From positions 73,654,217 to 73,718,216 of the forward strand of contig CM048841.1 in assembly GCA_026545765.1 (NCBI GenBank): a stretch of DNA of 64,000 nt, in the 5' to 3' direction. Positions 22,431 through 34,169 of this stretch are shown here, piece after piece (positions within the stretch are counted from its first letter, which is position 1; every line of letters starts with the position of its first letter). The stretch is from Plantago major. Taxonomy: Eukaryota; Streptophyta; Magnoliopsida; Lamiales; Plantaginaceae. The notes under the pieces were generated by a model. It made no database searches. It was given only the letters and a program-made list of their open reading frames with translations, and was not told the origin of the DNA. The position numbers and the translations under genes are program-made.

Positions 22431-22661
22431 CTAGCTATCGACGGGGTGGGGTGGGTGATGGCGGGCTGGACATGAATGCTCCATCTCAGAATCAAGGCGC
22501 GTTCTCCTCCTTCGTTCTCTGTCATGGCGCTCCAACTCGTCCCTTTGTTGCTCCATCTCTTGAGTTAGCGAGCAACTGTTCCGGACTTCGTTGCACCATT
22601 TCCGAGACACAGTCCTGTGTAAACCGGACGTCTGGACTGCTGGGATGATGATGAGGAGCAC
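22431..22661 (-). pseudogene. CACTA C-terminal ORF fragment (charged coiled-coil-like)
   Basis: Encodes a Glu/Arg-rich stretch (EMEQQRDELERHDRERRRR), as seen near the ends of plant CACTA proteins. It is too short and degraded to name further. Confidence 0.4.
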
Positions 22662-23251
22662 GCCGGACTAGCCAGATGCAAACCGAGGCTCCCGAGTCCA
22701 TATATTCGTCCTTTCTTGTCCGGTTTGTTGACCTCTAGGAAGATGTTGTCAACTTGTTCAGTTGACAACACATCACCCGTCTCGTCCTCCCCGCCACACG
22801 AGCATCAACCTCACCTGAAATCGTAAATAGCAGATATAATGATCGATTCTTGTTTTAAAAAGTAACTTGTAATAGTGTACAAATATGAACTTTAAGCAAC
22901 ATAAACATACCATGATAGACGATGCCTGATACGGTCATATACCCTTGGCCTTCTTGAAGATGGCATACTTGGATGTCACCTCCCCCCGTGCCACCTGAAT
23001 CAAACCAGATCTAGTCAACAATTTATCATCTACAAGTAATAGAGCAGCAGAGACTTCATACATACACGTAATTGAGTACGAGTTATAATACATAACAGAT
23101 TATAATAACACATATAATTACCGTTATCGCCGTCCTCTAAGACTACATATTGGTCCTCGTGCAGATCAAACAGCTCATCATCTGCTTCTATGGGATCTTC
23201 TGCTTGTTTATCGACATCCTCTTGTTGGTACGAGTACGTGAGTCGTCTTTC

Positions 23252-23560
23252 TCAATGTACTCCACTTTCGAGCGAAACACGAATAGGTACCATGACTAAC
23301 CATTCCCCCTTATCGCGTTTTCTGCTTGGATATTCAAGAAACACCACTTGTCGTGCTTGAGTCGCCAGAATAAATGGTTCATACTTGGTTCGGTACCTCT
23401 TCTTTTGGTTCACATCAACCATTTCATACCGCTCGTTCTTCCTCGTACCTCCTGGATTAGGATCATACCACTCAACGTCAAACAAGAAGGTTCGTTTAAA
23501 TGGCAATCCAGAATATTCAATCTTCACAATTCGTTTTAGCTTGCCATGGAAATCAAACAA
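23252..23560 (-). pseudogene. CACTA transposase DUF4216-like fragment
   Basis: The translation contains HGKLKRIVKIEYSG, FDVEWYDPNPGG and EPFILATQARQVVFLEYP, the pattern of DUF4216 found downstream of the TNP2 core in plant CACTA transposases. It lies in the expected order on the minus strand. Confidence 0.7.
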
Positions 23561-24099
23561 AGTAGCGTCTCCATACTCTTACGCACCATTAACACACACC
23601 GGAGTTGCTTGTCGCCATGGCCGTGTTACATTCAAATGTGGAACCTAAGGCCATTGACTATATAACACGGGAATGTGTAGACTTTTGAATGGACCCTCTG
23701 CGAGAGCCTTTAAGTATATGCATGTGACGTTGTTAATAGGATTCGGACATACTCTCGGAACCAACTGAAATTCAGAGGAATTTTGAGTCAAGTAGTTCCT
23801 CTAGTGTATCCTCGTCATCCGAGGATTTTCTTCCAAACAACGCTTTTGAAAAAGCGCAAACATTGATTCATTGATAAGTCTATAATTGAAGTAGAGACTT
23901 GCGTAGCTATATTAAAATTTAAATAAATGGTTCGACCTCGCAAATAGTACCATATCTTGGTCAACCTCAAAGACAATTCGTGAGGACATAATATTGAGTG
24001 CTTTCAACTCTTTATCCGTAAGATATTCTTTCTTAGTCGCACTAAGAGGTCTCCCCGATACCACGAAGACAGATAGGGAAAACTCATCATCCGCTTGAA

Positions 24100-24544
24100 C
24101 TACGAATGTATGCGCATTTCGAGCCTTCTTTGTCTTCGTAGGGACGTGTTCATCAAAGTAATAAGAGCGGAAGGTTGCGTTTCCTCTCGAATGTAGGCAT
24201 TGGCAATCGATCCTTCAGTTTTACCTGTGTTGTTGACATACTTCTTCAATTTCCCCAAGTACCTTTCGAATGGATACATCCATCGATACTGAACCAGTCC
24301 AGCAAGACTCGCATCATGTGGAAGGTGAACCGCCAAGAGCTCCATAGAATCAAACCATTTCGGTGGAAAGATACTCGAGCTTGCATAGAATCAATGGTAT
24401 GTTCCTTTCAAGATTTTCCAACACTTTGTCATGAACCACCCTTGTGCCTAAATTTTTGAAAAATAAGCTCAACTCGGTGATAGCATCCATACGTGTTTCG
24501 GAAGCTCTCGAAATGCTACCGGATAAGCCTCTCCATGAACACAT
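24100..24544 (-). pseudogene. CACTA transposase DUF4218-like region, frameshifted
   Basis: Two frames are needed: ITELSLFFKNLGTRVVHD with NIPLILCKLEYL at 24350-24544, then MELLAVHLPHDASLAGLVQY and RWMYPFERYLGKLKKYVNNT at 24100-24345. These are signature blocks of DUF4218 in CACTA transposases. The frame break lies near 24345. Confidence 0.78.
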
Positions 24545-24589
24545 GACGATCGTGACTCTTCATCCCATAAACCTTTGTCTTCTTCAAAT

Positions 24590-25821
24590 CCACACCTCTC
24601 TAAATTTGAGGCGTAATTATCCGAAACTCAATGCCCTCACCCAATCAAACAAAATTGACCTAGAAGCGTTGTCAATTGTGTAGCACGCTTACCACTTACC
24701 ATTCTCATCCTTCTTTGTCAACTCAGCCTTTTACACCACGTCGACAACTCGGATCTAGACTTCGCATGGTCCTTTGTTTTTCCCTCAATGTTGCAAAGTG
24801 TATTGAATAAGTTCTCGAACACGTTCTTCTCAATGTGCATGAAATCTAAGTTGTGACGGATAAGAAGATCGCTCAAGAAGGCAAGTCGTAAGATGCTTCT
24901 CTTCCTCCAACCACATTTTTACCAATTTTCTCGTTATGCTTCATCCACCCAAGCTCACCACCTTCATAAGACCCAATCTATCAATCTCCGCAAGAATTTG
25001 TGCACCAAGAAGTCTTGTCGGGCTTTTTGTTGCGACTTTATTTTTCAAGAATTGATCCTTGTTCTTCCCGAACGGATGGTCACTTTCTAGCAACCCACGA
25101 TGACAATCAAACCAACAAAATTTTCCACTACCCTTGATCTAAATGCATCAGATCCTCCAAGCAATGTGGACATGCATATTTCCGATGTTTTCCTTCCAGA
25201 TAGCATGGAGTACGCAGGAAGTCACTCACGGTCCAAAGAAGAGCGCTCTCAAGGTGAAGTTCTTTTTGTCGACACATCATATGCAGGATACCATCCGTCC
25301 AACTCGATCACTCCTTGATTAGGGGTTGTAAGAAAACATCCAACGTCGATCCAGATCTTTCGCCGAGCACCAATGCAATCGAAACATGAATGGCTCCTTC
25401 ATGCACTCACCAAAGGATTATGCGGTGTGAGCATAATCGCCAACAAGAGTATTTACGTTCACTACCGAGCAAGTTAAAACCATCCGCATAAAGTCCCAAA
25501 CGTACATTTCTAGATTCGGCTGCAAACTCTGGATATGTCTTGTCAAACGATTTCCATGCGGGTGAGTCTGCTGGATGGTCCATTCTACCACCTTGACATT
25601 ATCCGAGATTACTTCGCTCCTTGTGCCACCGCATTTTATCCGAAGCACTTGAAGCATACAATCTTTTCAAACGAGGTGCTAGAGGAAGTACCACATTTTC
25701 TTATGTGAGAGATTTTTCTTTTATCGTTTCTTTGCGGCCCCTCCTTGTAACGCTTGTACCGTTCCTTACCACGTAACTTGCATTCTATTAGATCGCATCC
25801 TCCTCCCAATATATCATGCAC
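24590..25821 (-). pseudogene. TNP2-type CACTA transposase core, heavily frameshifted
   Basis: Fragments in changing frames follow family order. KRYKEGPQRNDKRKISHIRK is at 25821-25700, then WTIQQTHPHGNRLTRHIQSL and NLEMYVWDFMRMVLT at about 25580-25470. TLDVFLQPLIKE, RTFTLRALLLWTVSDF and KHRKYACPHC lie at about 25345-25165. At least four frame changes and several stops separate them. No active protein can be made. Confidence 0.72.
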
Positions 25822-26374
25822 ATTTTAGGACAACGATACATGGTTACCATGACTTCTAATCGCATCTTTTTCTTCGTTTGGTAAAAGTTGGTGGGAACTA
25901 GGTTTTCTTCAGACAAAGGTCCGACATTACGTCAACCCATTCATTGAAGCTCGTTTGATTCGTCCATTAGCCTTACAACTCATTAGCCGAGATAACAAAG
26001 ACAACTGACTCGGTGAGCTTACACCCCGGTAAACCGCTTCCTTGATGATTCTAACAAGTCAAAGAACAACCGATCCTCGGGATTCGGTGGTTCCTCCACC
26101 TCCACCTCGGTTTCGTGTTGGTTGTGTCACGAACTCCGCCCAAAGATCATCGTACACCATTTGTTCGACTCGAGCTCGAATAGCATCGCCTTGATTGTGA
26201 TTGTTCCCCGACTTGTTCATTTTCTCTTCCTTCCACGTTATGCGTATTGGTCATATGTATTGGGCCGTCTTTGCCTCACCATGATGATTCCATACGTCTG
26301 TGACGCAGAATCCATTTTCCTCAAGTCGGACTACCACTTTAGGAGTCACGTATTGCTTGTTTCAGACCTTTGTT

Positions 26375-26572
26375 TCATTGCAAGGACACTTTATCAACCC
26401 ATCCTTTACACAAGCGATTTGACATTGCAAATTCAATGAAACCTTCAACCCCTTTCGTAAAACTCCATTGAACTCGCCATTGAGTACGACAATACATCCA
26501 TCCACGATCGGTATTCATTGAATAATTAGATAATAACGACACGTTTGAATTCATTAGATCGAGTTCTTTCAT
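26375..26572 (-). pseudogene. Transposase-associated domain fragment, copy B
   Basis: RGWMYCRTQWRVQWSFTKGV then EGFIEFAMSNRLCKG match the N-terminal transposase-associated domain of CACTA proteins, usually one per protein. Downstream DNA (26270-26375) continues the similarity to copy A. Confidence 0.65.
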
Positions 26573-26728
26573 TTACGATAATAAATCAATTTCACAATAA
26601 TTCAATCAATTGCTACGTAATATAAGTTATATTAGCTTGATCAATTGTTACGGCATTACATAATATAAGTTACATCACTTCAATTTTACCATAATGTTTG
26701 GTTTCATATATATATCAACTAATGATTA

Positions 26729-27196
26729 CTAGTTATACAAGCCAGAGACAAAACGGATGAAACTCCTCATTCTCATGCACCCCCTCCTCATCACTTGTGC
26801 CTCCCTACCACGTAACTTGCATTCCAGATCTACATCCTCCTCCCAATACACCATGCACATGTTCGACAAGCGAGAAAGGCACTCGATAGGCGGCCTCAAA
26901 CCCGCCTCTCCCTCCATTGGAGGTATGCCATGGAGTGCTTCCTCACCGTGATGAATCCATACATGATACTCGGGCATGAATCCATAACGTCGCATAAGTG
27001 CTCGAATCTTCTTTGTAGGCGTCATAAATTGCTTGTTTCTGCGGGTTTCCAATGTGCAAGGACACTTTATCAACCCCCAATTGCACAAACCGGACGTCCA
27101 TGGCAAACGAGATGAAACCTTTAACCCTTCTACAAAACTCCTACAAACTCGCCATTTACCGCATTTGATCGTACATCCATGAACGGTCGAATTCAT
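26729..27196 (-). pseudogene. Transposase-associated domain, copy A
   Basis: The translation includes KWRVCRSFVEGLKV, IKCPCTLETRRNK, IRALMRRYGFMPEYHVWIHH and GEE. CPC and the GFMPEY.W..HGE block are hallmarks of the domain at the N-terminus of CACTA transposases. This copy is closest to the element's right end, so it is the expected start of the gene. Confidence 0.72.
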
Positions 27197-27960
27197 TGTA
27201 TATATACTTTATTTTTAACCTGAGACGTTCCAATTGATTAGATCGTATTTAATTTATTAGATCGATTCCAATTCGGATAAGAAGATTGTAGAGGTTAATT
27301 GTTAATTATTATATGTTGCTTATAAATTAATTATTAATTAAGTGTTCGATATTTACAAAATTGGGCATATAATTTAACCATTTCAACCTCTTAGTACATA
27401 TATTATATACTTAACATACATATCAAATTAACTAATTACTCTATACATATCGAATTACTACATATATTCATATCAAATTACATACTTAACATACAAATTT
27501 ATCAAATCAAAACTACATACTTCTATACTTAACAAACATATCAAATTAAGTAAACTAACTATATATACTTAACACACAAATCAAACTAACTACATACATT
27601 CGTACATACAAAACTTAACATACTACATACATTCATATCATTAATTAATTAACTATCAAATTGAACAAATTACATATAATTGATCAAATTAACTAAACTA
27701 ACTACTACATAATTATCATATATACATATAATTGCTCAAATTAATCAAAATAAACAAAATCCCCAAATTTTAAAAAACTAGGGTTTTAGCCAAAATACCT
27801 TGATTAATCGGTAGAAATCTGAAATTGATCGAAGAAACAAACTCCTTGTCCCACTAGCTTCGATTAGGCCATAAGATTGGCCGGAATAACGAACAATTCA
27901 CCGGAAACCGAAGAGAGGAGAAGAAGAGAATGAGGAAGAAGAAGGGAGAAGATGAAAAAA
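27197..27960. other. CACTA AT-rich leader, no coding
   Basis: Very AT-rich, with loosely repeated acatatcaaattaacta-type phrases (27400-27770). It probably contains the transposase 5' UTR. No ORF supported. Confidence 0.5.
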
Positions 27961-27984
27961 TGAGGCGATCGCCTCTCGTCCGTC

Positions 27985-28300
27985 AATTAGGAAACTACGC
28001 CGACGGACACGTGTCCGTCGGCCCAGAGTCGATCCGTCGCCATTTTTGGCGACGGATAGGTATCCGTCGCTATAAGGCGACGGATAATCTATCAGTCGCC
28101 CAGTTTTCAAAAAAAAAAAAAAATTTCTTTTTTTTTTTAATAAAAGTCAAACTTGGGCGACGGATAAATATTTATCCGTCGCCCAAGTTAGCGACGGATA
28201 AGTTATCCGTCAAGAACCGGGCGACGGATAGATTCCGATTCGCGATCCGTCGTTATGGGGCGACGGATAAAATCCGTCGCCCCATAACGTCGTTTTTTAC
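27985..28300. repeat. CACTA right subterminal repeats
   Basis: At least a dozen GCGACGGAT / ATCCGTCGC copies in both orientations mirror the left end, interrupted by an A/T homopolymer run near 28110-28140. Confidence 0.85.
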
Positions 28301-28588
28301 AAGTTTTCTTGTAGTGACCCCAGAAGTAAGAACTCCACCACCGCGCTGGGACGCGTCAAATCACCGGGGACGCAGGTTGCGACTAAGGGAAGATATCCAA
28401 GTGAGGACGACGACCGATCCTTCCTCGGAAGGAGATACGCCCAGCTTCCGATGAAGCTCAAGGCCCACCCGCACCCCAACAATTCACAATGCCTGATGGA
28501 CGCATCGTCCGCACTGACGACCTTGGATTAAGCGAAGTGCAGTTTGACAGGCTGTTAACGATCATCCAAGGGTGCCTGGGGTCCAACA

Positions 28589-29490
28589 ATGCTCCTCCAC
28601 AACAAACCACTCCGCCAGTGGTCACGCCTCCCACGAGCAATGATGCCTAAGAGCGGACACCGTCAATCGGCGAAGATTGGGGATCAGCGACCCCAAGAGG
28701 ATTTACGAGATCTATTGGACAGGCGGGCGTCAGCCTCTCAGATCCGAGGGGAAGAAAGCCGCCAAGTAAGGAGAGAGCATCAAGACGTGAACGATAGACG
28801 CCCGGAAGCCCCACCCCCAGTGCCCCCGAGGGACAGAGATCAAGTGGCGGAAACCATTCCAAGATCCCGCATGAACGACCTTCCCGCGGATGTGGCCATG
28901 CATCCGAGGACAGGGGAGATCATGACGGCAGGCGAGATCTATGTCCAGCAAAAGGCTTTAGAGGCTCAGATTCAAAGCCTCGGGCGTCTCGTAAAAGATC
29001 ACGAGCAGATAACTACCAGTACGAATCCCACTGTGAAAAGATATCATGAGAGAGAAGGAAAGCGAATTGGACCAAGTGATCCCAAACTTGGAATACTACT
29101 ATGGGGACGCTTGTCCCGTGGGTCACCTAACCCGCTTCAACAGCAAGATGGATTCCAAAGGAATGAGCGACAACACTAAAGCCCTCACTTTCTCGTCCAC
29201 TCTCTTCGAAGCTGCCATGGATTGGTACACCTCTTTGCCGAATAATTCAATACAATCATATGCAGACTTGTCTTCTAAATTCTTGGCTCGATTCGGCAAA
29301 TCAAAGAGGAGAAAACGTACCGTGGAGCATCTAGCAGGCGTTATACAGGGAGAACACGAGGATCTAAGGACTTTCCTAGATCGTTTTCACACGGAGGTTC
29401 TTGGGTTGAGCCACACGATTAAGGAGCGACACACTGTGCTAATACTCTCAACTCGGAACTCCGAAGAAAACTCTCGAGTCAAGAGGTAAG
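28589..29490 (+). pseudogene. Retrotransposon gag, frameshifted
   Basis: The first frame (to about 29100) holds a charged leader with PPPVPPRDRD and EIYVQQKALEAQIQSLGRLV. The capsid-like domain continues in another frame from about 29046: LEYYYGDACPVGHLTRFNSK, AMDWYTSLPNNSIQSYADLS, FLARFGKSKRRKRTVEHLAG and LRTFLDRFHTEVLGL. These are the standard blocks of the Ty3 gag domain. The frame change near 29050-29100 prevents a full product. Confidence 0.8.
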
Positions 29491-29699
29491 GAGCGAAAAA
29501 TACTTAGAGGATATCTGCGAAGAGGTAATATACGGAGAGGATTACAGAAGGAATGTTCCATGAGGCCGCTCAAGAAAGCGAAGGATCCGTGACAAGACCA
29601 ACGCCTAAGCAAAGTCCGATTCGAGAAGGATCAAAGAGGCGGGGTTTTCACGGGAGAGAAGTCCGCCAAGACGATATCGGACTATACCGGCTCAATGAC

Positions 29700-30073
29700 C
29701 AAGATCCGACATCTTGGCATCTATTGTTGAGAAGAAATTTGGACGTTCGATGGCGAAGCCCCTCACGGCCGTAAGAGTAAGAACGAAAGGCTATTGCAAG
29801 TTTCACAAGTGTCGCGGACACGAAGCAGACGCATTCAGTGAAGATGAAGTGGAACACCTGATAAGGGATGGAAAACTGAAGGAGCATATCTATAAGGACG
29901 AACCTGCGCGACAAGATAGAACGGAGCAAAGGAGGGAGGAGAGGATGACGGAACCACCGCCCACTCACTGCCTTTGCCACCTCAGCCAACCAGCTATCCA
30001 CCCCACCTGGACCAACGCTCTTACCGATATGCTGACGATATCGAAATGGAAAACGCCCCATACAGCGGGGTGA
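29700..30073 (+). pseudogene. Gag C-terminal / post-gag region
   Basis: KGYCKFHKCRGHEADAFSED then EVEHLIRDGKLKEHIYKDE corresponds to the YC.FH...GH..E.C..L..EIE.LI..G.L segment of Tat gag proteins. The expected final Cys is replaced (ADAF). Frames change on both sides. Confidence 0.7.
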
Positions 30074-30179
30074 TCAATACTATTGCGGGAGGACCAACGG
30101 GGAGATAGCGAAGCATGAGGCGCACCGCAAAATCTCCGAAACAACGACCGAGCATATGCTAGTCCGGTGACTCCAGGCA

Positions 30180-30590
30180 CTAACGCCATATCGTTCGATG
30201 ACAGTGAAATTCCTCCTCCTACGGCAGGGGGAGGAGACATCGAAAACCCAGATGTCCCGCTGGTGGTCTCCTTGACCATTGCAACCTACCGAGTGAATAA
30301 GATCTTGGTTGACACGGAGCTCCTCGAACATCATCTCTAAAAGGACCTTTGGATCGGATGGAATTGGGTAGAGTCCGATATGGCGAGTGCACACCTCCAT
30401 ATTAGGATTCGGAGGAGGAACTCGACCCTCGGAAGTATCATGTTGCATGTCTCTCGGTACCTTTCCGCAAGGGTGACACAAGAAGTCCGCTTTGTGGTGG
30501 TCGAACAAACTTTCGACTACGGTGCCATCTTCGGACGCCCAGTCTCAACCCGATTCCAGCTTTCATCTACTCTTCACAACAGATGAAGTT
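30180..30590 (+). pseudogene. Aspartic protease region, broken at the active site
   Basis: PLVVSLTIATYRVNKILVDT leads into the place where the catalytic D-[TS]-G triad belongs. The sequence loses frame exactly at the Gly codon (about 30317), and the expected downstream residues appear in a different frame. The later half (LGSIMLHVSRYLS, FVVVEQTFDYGAIFGRP) is readable at 30430-30545. The protease is dead as it stands. Confidence 0.75.
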
Positions 30591-31049
30591 CCCAACGGCC
30601 TTTGGAGTCGGACAGAGCTCGGTAATGTCGAGAAGCGTGGGAATGTTATATCATGTCCACAAGAAGGGCGTCTGCGTCTTGTGATCAACATGATGACTCT
30701 CGACGCGCTTGTCCTCCCACCGAAGGAGGACTCACAAGTCGAATAGGAAGCCGAAGGAAAAATTTCCTAGAACAACGCGAATTGAACCCATGAGACCTTT
30801 AAAGAGATCGAAATTATTTGGCGATCTCGAAGAAAACAAGGATCGGGACGAAATGAATGCGAAGTAGAAATGAAGCTTCGCTTGTCTCCAGAGAAACGAT
30901 GTGTTCGCCGAGTTCGATGACACGAAGGATCGACCCACGGATTCTGATTCACCGTCGAACATGGATCCTTGATCGATACATCCGAGAAAAGGAAAGACTT
31001 TGGCCCATCAAGGATGCAATCATATCCGAAGTCGATCGACTCTAAAGGC

Positions 31050-31900
31050 GGGACACATCGAGGAAGTCCATTCTCATTTGGGTTTGCAACGTCGTTCTGG
31101 TCGAAAAATCGCCAGGCAAATGGCGAATGTGTAACGACTTCACAAGGTTGAATAAATTTTGCCCCAAGGATCCGTATCCATTGCCACGGATAGATCAACT
31201 GGTTGACTCTACCTCCGGATGCGCGCTGCTGAGCTTCATGGACGCATACCAAGGCTTCTATCAAATTCGGATGGCCAGGGAGGACGTTAAGAAAACGGCC
31301 TTCTTCGCGGCAGGAGGAGTTTACTGCTTCAAGGTGATGCCATTCGGACTGAAGAACGCGGGAGCCACCTACCAGCGATTGGTAAATCAAATGTTCAAGG
31401 ATGAGATCGGAAAGACGATGGAAGTTTACGTGGACGACATGCTCGTTAAAAGTAAGACTGAGGAAGAGCATATCGAGCATCTCAACAATTGCTTTTCCAT
31501 CCTGCGGAAGTATGGGATGAAACTAAATCCGGAAAAATGCACTTTCGGAGTAAAGGGAGGAAAATTTCTCGGATACATGGTCACGGAAAGGGGAATCAGC
31601 GCCAATCCTGAGAAAATCAAGGCGATCCTAGATCTACCACATCCGAAAACCCTCAATGAGGTACAGCGGCTCATAGGAAGTCTCATGTCCTTAAGCCGTT
31701 TTATTTCCCGGTCAGCCGAGAAAAGTCTTCCGTTCTTCAAAACCCTCCGGAAAGGAGAGAACTTTGTGTGGACCGCGGAATGTTCTGAGGCTTTCGAAAA
31801 ATTGAAAGAATACCTCCATTCCCCTCCACTGCTCTCCAAGCCCGTCGAGGGAGAACCACTCTACCTCTACCTAGCAACTACGGAAGAGGCAATGAGTTAA
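31050..31900 (+). pseudogene. Reverse transcriptase of the Tat element (longest intact pol fragment)
   Basis: RT copies the element RNA into DNA. The open stretch 31127-31900 reads RMCNDFTRLNKFCPKDPYPL, FMDAYQGFYQIRM, KVMPFGLKNAGATYQRLVNQ, the catalytic VYVDDMLVKS (YVDD) and FLGYMVTERGISANPEKI. Just upstream, the NVVLVEKSPGKW motif is in frame but is separated from the rest of the N-terminal part by a stop. The domain from the fingers through the connection is intact; the beginning of RNase H is lost to a frame change at about 31890. Confidence 0.88.
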
Positions 31901-32270
31901 TCTGTCTGATTCAAGCTAACGAGCATTTGCCGATCTACTATCTTAGCAAAGCCCTTGTCAAGAGAGACAAGATATGTGAAGATCGAGAAGCTTCATACGC
32001 TTTGGTTTACACGCCAGACAGTTAAAACCTTACTTCAAATCTCACAAAATAGTTGTACTAACTACGGAACCTTTGAAGCAGTCCTAGGAAAGCGACCAAT
32101 CTGGACGACTCTCTAAGTGGGCGATCGAGCTCAGCGAATACGACATTTGCTATCAGGCTCCATCAGCCAAAAAGGCTCAAGTCCTCGCCGACTTCTTGGC
32201 GGATTACCCAGAAAAAGATTCGGAGAAAGTCCCTGACAAGCCGGTGTTCGAGTGCTTAATCACCAAACAT
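31890..32270 (+). pseudogene. First RNase H domain, degraded
   Basis: ICLIQANEHLPIYYLSKALV and KICEDREASYALVYT fit the Ty3-type RNase H that follows RT. After about 32025 the frame is lost repeatedly. Confidence 0.6.
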
Positions 32271-32484
32271 GCAAAATCCGGCCTCTCCAAAGTTTAACCC
32301 ATAAACTTTGAGGAAGCCCGATTCCTCAATCGACCCTCCCTTCATCGGAGGAGGAAACTCGGTCGACCAAATGTTTCTACTTCGATGATCCCGAGACCCA
32401 GTTCGGACAAAGATCGGGAAAATCATTGGCGGAATGAACCAAGAAGGCTGCGGCTCGCAGAGACCTCCAAATCAAGGAACATCC

Positions 32485-32776
32485 TTCTGATATTTGGACA
32501 TTTGAAGTCGATGGTTCTTCCACTGGAAGAGTGGGAGGGATTGGAATCTACCTTAGGAGCCCGCGGGGCGCGGAACTCGACTATGCGGTTTCCTTGGACT
32601 TCAAAGTTACGAATAATGAGGCGGAGTATGAAGCGTCATTAATGGGTCGATCGGCCAAGTCTCTCAAGCCCGGAAGGTCAAAGCTTATACGGACTCACAT
32701 TTTGTCCAAGCCAGTTTGGAAATTTTGCCACGAAGGGTCCTTCAATGATCAAGTATCTCGAGTTACTCAAGAATGA
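32485..32776 (+). pseudogene. Second (archaeal/plant-type) RNase H domain
   Basis: WTFEVDGSSTGRVGGIGIYL, then FKVTNNEAEYEASLMG, are the D..GSS...G.G and NNEAEYEA motifs of the additional RNase H acquired by the Tat lineage. Two frames are needed. Its presence supports the Tat assignment. Confidence 0.75.
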
Positions 32777-32922
32777 GGCCAGCCTTCGAGGAATTCATCC
32801 CGGAAAAGTTGTGAGTTTGGAGCAGAAGAGCGCCTTGGCAAAATACGCATCTCTAAATGCTTTGGACACAAGGAGAGTAATTCTACTCACCATCACCGAC
32901 TCATCCGTCATGAGTTCGATTC

Positions 32923-34169
32923 GTGATCATGATACTCGACATGGGAGGAACCTGGATGACCGACATTCTTAACTACCTCAAGGCGGATCCTACCACCGAT
33001 CCGAAGGAATCAAGGAGTGTGCGATGTCGAGCAAGCAGTATTTTATCTTTGGGCGATGATCTATACAAAAGGTCTTTTTCCGGGACCCACCTGAGATGCT
33101 TGAACCCTCAAGAAGCACGGACCGTGCTTGAAGAGATACACAACAGAAGTTGTGGGAGTCATTCCGGGGGGAGGACCCTCGCCCAGAAAATCATACGACA
33201 AGGCTATTACTGGCCCACCATCGGTAAAGACTCCGCGGACCACGCCCGGAGATGTCAGGATTGCCAATACTACGCAAACATTCCGCATCGCCCGACGAAC
33301 CCTATGATTCCGTCAATCATAGCGTGTCCGTTCGATCAGTGGGGTATCGACATTGTCGGACCATTTCCTAGGGGTACCCAGCAGAAGAAGTTTCTCATTG
33401 TGGCTGTGGAGTACTTTACCAAATGGGTAGAAGCCGAGGATGTTGCGACCATTACAGAGAGTCAAGTGCGAACCTTTATCTGGAAGAATATCATCTGTCG
33501 CTTTGGCCTACCCAGGATTCTCGTCTCGGACAATGGTGCCCAATTCTCAGGACATAGGCTGAAGGAATGGCTGGCGTCCTTCAAAATCGAGCAACGATTT
33601 ACATCTGTTGGATACCCGCAAGCCAATGGACAGGCTGAGTCCACAAACAAAACAATAGTCAAAATCCTCGAGAAGCGATTGAGAACCTCGCAAGAAAGCT
33701 GGGCGGACGACCTGGAAGGCGTGCTATGGGCGCATCGCACCACTGCACGGACTGCGACCAAAGAAACTCCTTTCTCTTTGGTGTATGGTTCAGAGGATCA
33801 TACCATCCGAGGTTCTTGTTGAAACTTTGAGAATCCAAGAGTTTGAAGACAAAGCGAGAAGCTCGGATATTCGAGCTGGACATGTTTGAACAGAAAAGGT
33901 CTGAGGCACTGGCGAACATCCTTAGGTATCAGGCAACCGCCGCCCGAGCCTACAACAGGAACGTTCATGCGGCAAACTTGCAAGTCGGGGACCTAGTGCT
34001 CCGACGGGCCGACATCTTGAGCAATGTTGGAAAACTCAAGCCCAAGTGGGAAGGACCCTACAAGATTGTTGGGGCCAGAGTAAATGGCAGTTATGTGTTA
34101 GAAGATGAGGACGGACGTCTCCTTAGACGTCCGTGGAATGCTAGAAACCTCCAGAAGTTCTATGCTTGA
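32923..34169 (+). pseudogene. Integrase, two frames
   Basis: The zinc-binding HHCC module (CGSHSGGRTLAQKIIRQGYY then RRCQDCQ) is followed by the catalytic core with D, D and E in WGIDIVGPFP, ILVSDNGAQFSG and YPQANGQAESTNK. The open frame ends at about 33822. The rest reappears in another frame at 33843-34169: RSEALANILRYQATAARAYN, LQVGDLVLRR, KPKWEGPYKIV and RPWNARNLQKFYA, then a stop. Two small frame changes near 33795 and 33850 break it. No chromodomain is visible, as expected for Tat. Confidence 0.85.

Larger units (their letters stand above)
25750..27250. repeat. Internal duplication of the CACTA transposase 5' region
   Basis: Two stretches recur in order. Taccacgtaacttgcattc with catcctcctcccaata occurs at about 25768-25812 and 26805-26850. 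Gcaaggacactttatcaacc followed by acaa occurs at about 26380 and 27057. The second spacing is about 675 and the first about 1035, so one copy has lost about 360 bases. Confidence 0.65.
21896..28316 (-). mobile_element. CACTA (En/Spm) transposon, 6.4 kb, nested in the retrotransposon
   Basis: The left end reads CACTACAAAAAATCTGG and the right end, reverse-complemented, CACTACAAGAAAACTTG. The direct flanks are ACC at 21893-21895 and 28317-28319, the 3-bp duplication typical of the superfamily. Both ends carry dense subterminal repeats of GCGACGGAT/ATCCGTCGC. A degraded TNP2-type transposase gene runs on the minus strand. Because it sits cleanly inside the retroelement leader, it inserted after the retroelement. 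Confidence 0.93.

Noticed and set aside
23640-24700. Plus-strand ORFs at 24175-24683
   Set aside because: The minus strand encodes clear CACTA transposase blocks; the plus-strand ORFs are their complements.
27930-28454. 174-residue plus-strand ORF across the CACTA right end
   Set aside because: It reads through subterminal repeats (RRYGATDK-type repeats) and crosses the element boundary into the retroelement.
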